A DNA stretch of 64,000 bases, taken from contig NZ_BMJI01000003.1 of NCBI RefSeq assembly GCF_014643255.1, forward strand, positions 1 to 64,000, in the 5' to 3' direction. The notes beneath the pieces were generated by a model. That model did not search any database and was not told the origin of the DNA. It saw only the letters and a list, made by a program, of their open reading frames with translations. The translations under genes and the position numbers were made by a program. Positions 58,698-64,000 of this stretch are shown here, piece after piece. Source of the stretch: Tersicoccus solisilvae. GTDB taxonomy: Bacteria > Actinomycetota > Actinomycetes > Actinomycetales > Micrococcaceae. Every line of letters starts with the position of its first letter. Within the stretch, counting starts at the first letter, position 1.

Positions 58698-61160
58698 TCA
58701 CGTGAGACCGAGCCGATGCATCATCTCCTCGTCGAGCGGCGGCTGTTCCGCCGGCGGCAGGTAGAGGGTCGAGACGCCCGAGAGCTGGTCCGCCCGCAGC
58801 TCGGCCAGCGTCGTCAGGCGGATCTCGGGAGGCAGGTGGCTCACGGTGGACGCGTCATAGATGACCACCGGGTGATCCGGCGCGTAGAACCGGCCCAGGT
58901 ACTCGGTGAGGACGCCGAAGTTCTGCCGCCCGTACCCGGAGAAGCTGAATCCGTCGTCGCCGGCGCACTCCGCCTGCCACACCAACACGTGACTGGTCGG
59001 GTCGAGGGTCCGGCCACGGATCAGCAGGTCCGTCGCGTCCACCGTCTGCAGGCCGTGACTGGACGGGTCGATGCCGAGGTCGGCGAACAGGCTGTCCTGC
59101 GCCGAGACGGCCGGGAGCATGACGGCGGCGTGCCCCTCCTCGCGCGCGGCGCGGATCGCCCGGTGCGTCGCCCACGCGAAGATGCCCGGGTGCCCGTAGA
59201 ACACCACGCACACCCGCAGCCCCTCGCGCACCGAGCCCATGATGGTCTCGAGCATCTCCAGATAGGTCTGCAGCCGCGGCTTGTCGTCCGCGTACAGGCC
59301 GTACAAACTGTGCGCCCGCGGATTGAGCTGGTGCAGGTGCAGTTCCGTCGCCGGGTCCGCCACGCAGTAGTGCACGACGTCGGCGAGCTGGATCTGCCGC
59401 TGCGCGCCGAGGCCCAGGTCCGTGATCGGCGTGATCCCGGACCCGATGACGAACAACCGGCCGCGGCCCTGATGGGACTCCCGCGCGAAGTAGTCGATCG
59501 CCGCCTGGACCTGCAGGTCGATCAGCTCCTTCCACGAACTCTGATTGGTCGTCGTCGACGTGTTGTCGCTCGTGTTCGTGTACGTCGTCGTCTCGTGGGT
59601 GGTGTTCGTGCTCTGCGTGTACGTGGTCTGGATGTTGTACGACGTGGTGTTGAAGTTGTTCGTGTTGATGGTGATCGGGTCGATCGCGGTCGTGCCCGGC
59701 TTCAGCTTGTCCGTGACCAGCGGGGCCAGGCCCGCACGCTCGAGTTCCCGCTGCGCCTCCAGGCGCATCCGGCCGCGAAGGTTCTCGAGCACGGCGTACC
59801 CGCTGGTCTCGTCGATGCCGCGACCGGCGAGATAGGCGTTCGGGTCGACCCGGTAGCGTTCGGCCGCGACGGGGTCGGCGAGTTCGACGAGCAGCGACGT
59901 GAGCGGTGTCGGCGCCAGCCGTGGCCCTCCCCCCGGCACGCTGTCGGCCGGCCGGGAGCGCCGTCCGACGGGCCGGGTCGCCGCGGTGATCCGCGCCGCT
60001 TCGGTCACCGTCCTGCCCGTCCACTGCTCGCTGACCCGCCGCGCCTGCCGCAGCACCCGCTGCGACCGGCCGGCCGCGCCCGGGCGCAGCGCGTCGAGCA
60101 GCGCGTGCACCCGGCCGACGACGTCGGCGTCGATGGTGCGCTCCGGCTCCCGGATCAGCGCGGCGGCGTCCAGCAGCAGCCCGTCCAGCGCGTCGCCGAC
60201 GTGCGGTTGGGTGGCGAGCCGGTCCAGTCGCGGCACCTGCCCGCTCAGTTCCTCCCACCAGTCGGTCAACCCGCCGTACCGGCCGAAGGTCGAGTCCCGG
60301 AACCGGCGCAGCTGGTCCAGGGCCTCCTCCCGGTCCGCGGCGCCGACGCTCGACCGCCGGGCCGCCGTCGTGCGCGTCGAGAACAGCGCGTCGAGCGAGC
60401 AGTCGAGCTGCGGGATGCCGCGGAAGTAGCCGAACAGTTCCCAGTCCCCGTCGCCGGAGTCGTCGCCGGACCAGCGGCGGGAGAAGTCGATGACCGGGGT
60501 GTCCTCCAGTTCGTCGCCCGTCGTCGTGAACGCCTCGGTGCCCACCGAGTCGTCATTGTCGCCGAACGTGCCGTACCAGAGCAGCTCGAACCCGCTCATC
60601 CCGTTCTTGACGGCGGCCCGGACCGCGGTGGCGGCCGCCGCCTTGACCTCGTCGATCCGCTCCTTGATCTGCTCCTTGGTCGGAGCGGCGAGCGCGTGCT
60701 GGAACGAGGCGGCGACCTTGACGACGGCGAGCCGCACGGCGTCCACGTACGCGTCGTACCCGGTGGTGGCGAGGGAGTCGGGCCAGCCGTCCTCCTCCAT
60801 CAGGGTCACCACGACGCCGGCGATGCCCGGGATCGAGTCGTCCCCGAGCAGCGCACGGAGGCCAGGGTCGAGAACGGGGATGGGCCGCAGCGTCGTGCGC
60901 CACGACCCCAGGTCCCCGTCGATCGACACCTGGTCCCCCTCGTCCACGTCGGTCGTGCCGAGATTGCCGTGCCCGCCGGTGCGCGATTCGATGGTCGGCG
61001 AGCCGATCAGCCCGCCCCCGGTGACGACGGCGAAGTTGTCGCCGTCGACCTTGAAGAACACGGGCCACAGGTAGGGCTCGGCGTTGCCCGGACCGTCGCC
61101 CTCGTCGTGGCAGTACAGGTGGTCCAGGACGATGTCGCAGGTCAGGATCGGATTGCTCAC
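58698..61160 (-). CDS. Borosin-type peptide alpha-N-methyltransferase fused to an unknown N-terminal region and an Asn/Thr-rich tract
   Basis: An 820-residue protein. Residues 565-805 match the borosin methyltransferase OphMA closely, for example YCVADPATE, VVFYGHPGIF, MLPAVSAQDSLFADLGIDPS and SGVSTLYLPP. The OphMA catalytic set Y63, Y66, R72, Y76 and Y98 (as I recall it) aligns with Y620, Y623, R629, Y633 and Y655. These enzymes use SAM to methylate peptide backbone amides. Residues 490-541 are a dense Asn/Thr tract; 419-465 resemble a clasp/borosin-binding helical domain (LADPVAAERYRVDPNAYLAG). Residues 1-250 contain EPYLWPVFFKVDGD and are an unrecognised domain; 255-410 are helical. The GTG overlaps the preceding small ORF by 4 nt. 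A generic tetrapyrrole methylase is less likely given the motif match. Confidence 0.85.
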   Translation of the reverse strand: MSNPILTCDIVLDHLYCHDEGDGPGNAEPYLWPVFFKVDGDNFAVVTGGGLIGSPTIESRTGGHGNLGTTDVDEGDQVSIDGDLGSWRTTLRPIPVLDPGLRALLGDDSIPGIAGVVVTLMEEDGWPDSLATTGYDAYVDAVRLAVVKVAASFQHALAAPTKEQIKERIDEVKAAAATAVRAAVKNGMSGFELLWYGTFGDNDDSVGTEAFTTTGDELEDTPVIDFSRRWSGDDSGDGDWELFGYFRGIPQLDCSLDALFSTRTTAARRSSVGAADREEALDQLRRFRDSTFGRYGGLTDWWEELSGQVPRLDRLATQPHVGDALDGLLLDAAALIREPERTIDADVVGRVHALLDALRPGAAGRSQRVLRQARRVSEQWTGRTVTEAARITAATRPVGRRSRPADSVPGGGPRLAPTPLTSLLVELADPVAAERYRVDPNAYLAGRGIDETSGYAVLENLRGRMRLEAQRELERAGLAPLVTDKLKPGTTAIDPITINTNNFNTTSYNIQTTYTQSTNTTHETTTYTNTSDNTSTTTNQSSWKELIDLQVQAAIDYFARESHQGRGRLFVIGSGITPITDLGLGAQRQIQLADVVHYCVADPATELHLHQLNPRAHSLYGLYADDKPRLQTYLEMLETIMGSVREGLRVCVVFYGHPGIFAWATHRAIRAAREEGHAAVMLPAVSAQDSLFADLGIDPSSHGLQTVDATDLLIRGRTLDPTSHVLVWQAECAGDDGFSFSGYGRQNFGVLTEYLGRFYAPDHPVVIYDASTVSHLPPEIRLTTLAELRADQLSGVSTLYLPPAEQPPLDEEMMHRLGLT

Positions 61161-61381
61161 CGCGATTCACCTTCTTCCCGCTCGTCGCCGACGACGTCGG
61201 CCTCCTCGTGCCGGGGGGCGCGGAGCCGGCGGCGGGTGGTGGCCAGGCCGAATCCGGTCTCCTCCACCCAGCTGAAGTCGTAGCACCACTTGGTGACGGT
61301 GCGCGTGCAGGTGTCGAACCACTGCCACGGCCACGGTCCCGGGCACCAGTACCGTTCGGTCACTTTCACTTGCTGAGGCAT
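61157..61381 (-). CDS. Trp/Cys-rich small protein coupled to the borosin-like methyltransferase
   Basis: A 74-residue protein. Residues 8-45 are unusually rich in Trp, Cys and aromatic residues (ERYWCPGPWPWQWFDTC, TKWCYDFSWVEET); the C-terminal 25 residues are highly charged (RRRLRAPRHEEADV). GGGGGAC precedes the ATG and the stop overlaps the methyltransferase GTG by 4 nt. It may be a precursor peptide, a small metal- or substrate-binding partner, or a component of the modifying complex. I do not recognise a named family. Confidence 0.7.
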   Translation of the reverse strand: MPQQVKVTERYWCPGPWPWQWFDTCTRTVTKWCYDFSWVEETGFGLATTRRRLRAPRHEEADVVGDEREEGESR

Positions 61382-61457
61382 GACGTCCCCCGTTCCTGGG
61401 AGTGAGGCGCGGCGCCGCTCGGGCGCACGATGGCGACGTCGGCCGTGGCGGCGGACG

Positions 61458-61682
61458 TCAGGGGGCGGGTCGGCGTCCGATCCGCGGCAGGCGGAGCCTG
61501 TCCAGCCGCGCGGCGCGGCGTTCGCATGCCGGGCACGGGGCGATGCCCAGGGCGGAGGTGAGGTCCTTGACGAGTTCGCCGGCTCCGACGGTGTCCCGCG
61601 CGCGGAACCGGTGGAGGGCGATGCGGCGGGATTGCCAGCGGTGGTGGTCCGCCGGCCAGGGGCGAGGTTGTTCGACACTCAT
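61458..61682 (-). CDS. Small CxxC protein at the head of the borosin-like operon
   Basis: A 74-residue, Arg-rich protein. The second half reads VGAGELVKDLTSALGIAPC then PACERRAARLDRLRLP: a GxGxxxKxLxxxLGIxxCxxCxxRxxxLDRL pattern that I have seen in small bacterial proteins of unknown function. The two cysteines could bind a metal with partner residues. GGGAGGCG precedes the ATG. It is 76 nt upstream of the Trp/Cys-rich ORF on the same strand and so probably in the same operon. Confidence 0.65.
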   Translation of the reverse strand: MSVEQPRPWPADHHRWQSRRIALHRFRARDTVGAGELVKDLTSALGIAPCPACERRAARLDRLRLPRIGRRPAP

Positions 61683-61898
61683 GTGCGCCTCCCACGGATC
61701 GACCGGCGGGGACGCTCGGCCCCGGCCGCGGTCGTCGGCACGAATCGTACGCGCGGCGACGTGGTGAAACCATCAGCCGGTTGCCTTTCCGGTGGCAGCG
61801 GTCGTGCCGATAGTCGTCCGTGCATCCGTCACACCGGTGAGGGGTGCGCGGTGCGCCAGGGTGCGGCGCCGCCTGACCGTTCGACGAAGGAGTGTCCA

Positions 61899-62075
61899 GT
61901 GAAGTCGTTTGCGTGCGGTGACGTCGTGCCGGGTTGCGAGGCGCGCTGGGTGTGCAGCACGGAGGAGGAGATCCTCTTCCAGGTGGCCCAGCACGCCGCC
62001 GGCGCTCACGGTCTGACGGAGGTGTCGCCCGAACTCGCCGCGTCCGTGCGCGACGCCATCGTCACGGTCCGCTGA
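61899..62075 (+). CDS. DUF1059 family small protein
   Basis: A 58-residue protein with the DUF1059 layout: KSFACGDVVPGCEARWVC at the start and AAGAHGLTEVSPELAASVRD at the end, i.e. two Cys near the N-terminus and a conserved His-Gly. Possibly a small metal-binding protein; function unknown. AAGGAG lies 6-7 nt before the GTG. Divergent from the borosin-like operon (216 nt between starts) and followed by an EAL protein. Confidence 0.9.
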   Translation: MKSFACGDVVPGCEARWVCSTEEEILFQVAQHAAGAHGLTEVSPELAASVRDAIVTVR

Positions 62076-62143
62076 CCGACCCCGCTTCCGGGGCGAGCGC
62101 GGTCTGGGCCGCCCGCCTGCGCGACGTCCTCTCGGGTGAGGCA

Positions 62144-63250
62144 ATGGCGCGGGACGCGTTCGACAGCGCGTACCAACCCATCGTCGACGTCGCGCGGGGC
62201 ACCGTGGTGGGCTACGAGGCGCTGGCCCGGTTTCCCGGTTTCGAGGAGCGCAACCCGGAACGCTGGTTCGCGGTCGCCCGCGAGCACGGGTGCGCGGCCG
62301 AGCTGGAGGCGGCCGCGCTGCGGTGCGCCCTGCGGCAGCGGCGGGCCCTGCCGCCGAACTGCTTCCTCACGGTCAACGTCTCCCCCGATCTGCTCGGCAC
62401 CACCCCGGTGCGAGCGGTGTGGCGGGACGCCGCCGGCGAGGGCAACGGGGACCTGCGGGGCCTCGTGGTCGAGCTGACCGAGCAGGCCCCCATCGAGTCC
62501 TATGCCGATCTGGAGGCAGACCTGGACCTGCTGCGCTCGGCCGGAGCGCTGATCGCCGTCGACGACGCCGGGTCCGGGTACGCCGGACTGCAGCACCTCG
62601 TGCGGCTGCGGCCCTCGCTGATCAAGATCGATCGGGCCCTGATCCAGGACGTCGACCTCGACGAGACCAAGCGCGCCCTCGTCGAGATGCTCGGGACGTT
62701 CGCCAGCAGGATCGACGCGTGGCTGCTGGCGGAGGGCATCGAACGGGCCGAGGAGCTGGCCACCCTGGCCGCCCTCGGGGTGCCGCTCGCGCAGGGTTAC
62801 CACCTCGGTCGGCCGGGACCGCCGTGGGTCCCGATCGAGCCCGCCGTCGGGTTGCGGCTCGCCTCGGCGGCGCACCCGCACCGGACGGCGGAGCGGGAGT
62901 TCCCTGGGGAGCGCACCGTCGAGGCGGCGCTGGAGGTGGTGCCGACCGTCACGGACGTGACGGCGGCGCCCGGCCTGTTCCGCGGCGGTGCGCACCTGCA
63001 CGCCGTCGTCCTGATCGACGAGCGAGACCGGCCCCTGGCCGTGATGGAGTCGACCGTCGATCTGTACGCGGTGGCGCCCGGCCTGCGGGTCAACGTGCAC
63101 ACCCCGCTGAGCGAGGCGCTCGAACGCGCCGTCACCCGGCCCCGTGCGCAGCGGTTCGAGCCGCTGCTGGTGACCGACGCGGCGGGCCGTTACCTCGGGA
63201 TCGCCCGGATGGAGCGGCTCATCATGGCCGTGACGACGCAGGTTCCCTGA
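62144..63250 (+). CDS. EAL-domain protein with C-terminal CBS-like region
   Basis: A 368-residue protein. The EAL domain occupies about residues 1-225: YQPIVDVARGTVVGYEALAR, Asn in TVNVSP, Glu in VVELTEQ, Asp pair in AVDDAGSGYAGL, Lys in LIKIDRAL, LAEGIER and AQGYHLGRP, so the catalytic residues look present (the usual DDFG is DDAG). The last 130 residues resemble a CBS pair (VVLIDERDRPLAVME, LLVTDAAGRYLGIARMERL), which could bind adenosyl ligands. Start uncertain: ATG 62144 is the first good codon; the domain could begin up to 14 codons earlier at a non-ATG start. Confidence 0.82.
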   Translation: MARDAFDSAYQPIVDVARGTVVGYEALARFPGFEERNPERWFAVAREHGCAAELEAAALRCALRQRRALPPNCFLTVNVSPDLLGTTPVRAVWRDAAGEGNGDLRGLVVELTEQAPIESYADLEADLDLLRSAGALIAVDDAGSGYAGLQHLVRLRPSLIKIDRALIQDVDLDETKRALVEMLGTFASRIDAWLLAEGIERAEELATLAALGVPLAQGYHLGRPGPPWVPIEPAVGLRLASAAHPHRTAEREFPGERTVEAALEVVPTVTDVTAAPGLFRGGAHLHAVVLIDERDRPLAVMESTVDLYAVAPGLRVNVHTPLSEALERAVTRPRAQRFEPLLVTDAAGRYLGIARMERLIMAVTTQVP

Positions 63251-63315
63251 GCGACCCGCGACGGGACCTTCCCCCACCCGGCGACGGCGAGGCACGGCGC
63301 CTCTACACTGGCGCC

Positions 63316-63735
63316 ATGACTGCGGATGCGAATGCCGGTGGTGTGGAACAGCTTCCCGAGCACGCGTGCTGGGAAGCGCTGCGGTCGGCGGAGGTGGGGC
63401 GGCTCGCGGTGGTCGTGGAGGACCACCCGGAGATCTTCCCGGTCAACTTCGTCGTGGACCACGGGACCGTGGTGTTCCGCAGCGCCGAGGGCAGCAAGGT
63501 CGACGCGGCGCTCTCGGGCCGGGCGCTGGCGTTCGAGGCGGATGGGGTGAGCAACGGGCAGGCGTGGAGCGTGATGGTCAAGGGCTTCGCGGAGTGGCCG
63601 CACGACGTCGACGACGCGGTCGCCGCGGCGGCGTTGCCGCTGTTCCCGTGGCAGGCCGGGGAGAAGAACCGGTTCGTGCGGGTGGTCCCGACCGAGGTGA
63701 GCGGCCGCCGCTTCGCCGTTCGCACCGCGGACTGA
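63316..63735 (+). CDS. Pyridoxamine 5'-phosphate oxidase family (flavin-binding split-barrel) protein
   Basis: A 139-residue split-barrel protein. Typical stretches: CWEALRSAEVGRLAVVVE at the start, FPVNFVVDHGTVVFRSAEGS in the barrel and GWSVMVKGFAEW-like SVMVKGFAEW in the second half. Small actinobacterial members bind FMN, F420 or haem and often act as reductases. TACACT ends 6 nt before the ATG with no Shine-Dalgarno, so it is probably leaderless. Converges with the S4 gene. Confidence 0.85.
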   Translation: MTADANAGGVEQLPEHACWEALRSAEVGRLAVVVEDHPEIFPVNFVVDHGTVVFRSAEGSKVDAALSGRALAFEADGVSNGQAWSVMVKGFAEWPHDVDDAVAAAALPLFPWQAGEKNRFVRVVPTEVSGRRFAVRTAD

Positions 63736-63739
63736 GCTC

Positions 63740-64000
63740 TCAGTCCCGCCCGCGCAGCCGCTCCATCTCCCGGCGGTCCTTCTTGGTGGGCCGTCCGGCG
63801 CCGCGATCCCGTACCGGCACCTGCGGGATGGTGACGCGGGGCCGCTCCGGGGTGTGGTCGATGTAGCACTGGGCCGCCACGGGGGCGCCGACGCGCTTGG
63901 CGATGAGGCGCGTGACCTCGAGGGTGCGGTCGAACCCGTGCTGGCGAACCCGTACGGTCGCCCCGGGCACGACAGGCTGGGCGGCCTTGACCGGATTGCC
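63740..64000 (-). CDS. S4-domain RNA-binding protein (HslR/Hsp15-like), C-terminal part
   Basis: The frame is open to the right edge, giving the last 86 residues; the start lies outside the window. The visible N-terminal part GNPVKAAQPVVPGATVRVR is the second half of an S4 domain, followed by RTLEVTRLIAKRVGAPVAA and a basic tail GRPTKKDRREMERLRGRD. Hsp15-type proteins bind stalled 50S subunits with nascent chains after heat shock. Length and tail fit the actinobacterial relatives. Confidence 0.85.
   Translation of the reverse strand, partial: GNPVKAAQPVVPGATVRVRQHGFDRTLEVTRLIAKRVGAPVAAQCYIDHTPERPRVTIPQVPVRDRGAGRPTKKDRREMERLRGRD

Noticed and set aside
58698-61160. Call as uroporphyrinogen or precorrin methyltransferase
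   Set aside because: The fold is shared, but the Tyr/Arg catalytic set and several long motifs match borosin enzymes, and no cobalamin or haem genes are nearby.
58569-61283. 904-residue plus-strand open frame opposite the methyltransferase gene
   Set aside because: A shadow of the minus-strand gene: composition is Arg/Val/Gly-rich without domains. The hydrophobic piece at 59545-59700 is just the complement of the Asn/Thr codons.

Overview
The window is about 72% GC by eye, with GTG starts, many 4-nt stop/start overlaps and mycothiol-linked genes (mycoredoxin, mycothiol-dependent formaldehyde dehydrogenase). This points to a free-living actinobacterium. The small-family content (DUF6318, DUF6480, DUF2630) and the order of the housekeeping genes suggest Micrococcales, perhaps near Micrococcaceae; the genus is not certain. 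I see no tRNA, rRNA, insertion sequence or CRISPR array.

The backbone is a conserved chromosomal block read on the minus strand: TPR protein, HAD phosphatase, small ORF, TlyA, NAD kinase, RecN, CTP synthase, ADP-ribose-type NUDIX, XerD, ParA-like ATPase, ScpA, ScpB, and an RluB-like pseudouridine synthase that runs off the left edge. Three accessory islands split it. Island 1 (about 0.6-5.1 kb) holds an FAD monooxygenase, a TPP-dependent pyruvate-oxidase-like enzyme and a cyclase-fold repeat protein. Island 2 (about 7.9-20.4 kb) holds a C4-dicarboxylate carrier with its two-component system, the complete 2-methylcitrate (propionate) pathway with a GntR regulator and twin TGTATACA sites, a PadR repressor and an MTH1-like NUDIX. 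Island 3 (about 27.7-41.3 kb) holds an EAL protein, a nickel/cobalt permease, a sugar-type ABC importer with a haloacetate-dehalogenase-like hydrolase, an NCS1 permease, an AfsR-like regulator and a DrrAB-like exporter.

The right third is more mixed: SRPBCC, DUF2630 and mycoredoxin; a GntR-controlled operon coding for an AbgT-family transporter, an opine dehydrogenase and alanine dehydrogenase, which would together import and break down N-carboxyalkyl amino acids; mycothiol-dependent formaldehyde oxidation followed by a metallo-beta-lactamase-fold hydrolase; thioesterase; lipoate ligase; a HhH glycosylase and a poxvirus-type topoisomerase IB; an SDR; and a pair of secreted proteins.

The most striking locus is 58.7-61.7 kb on the minus strand. 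An 820-residue protein ends in a domain closely resembling the borosin alpha-N-methyltransferase OphMA, keeping the Tyr/Tyr/Arg/Tyr/Tyr catalytic set as I recall it. Just before that domain lie a clasp/borosin-binding-like helical segment and an Asn/Thr-rich tract, in the reverse order from OphMA. Two 74-residue peptides precede it; the nearer one is Trp/Cys-rich and its stop overlaps the methyltransferase start by 4 nt. This looks like an uncharacterised peptide-modifying operon.

About ten genes have a TANNNT element 6-7 nt before the start codon and no Shine-Dalgarno, so leaderless transcripts appear common in this genome.
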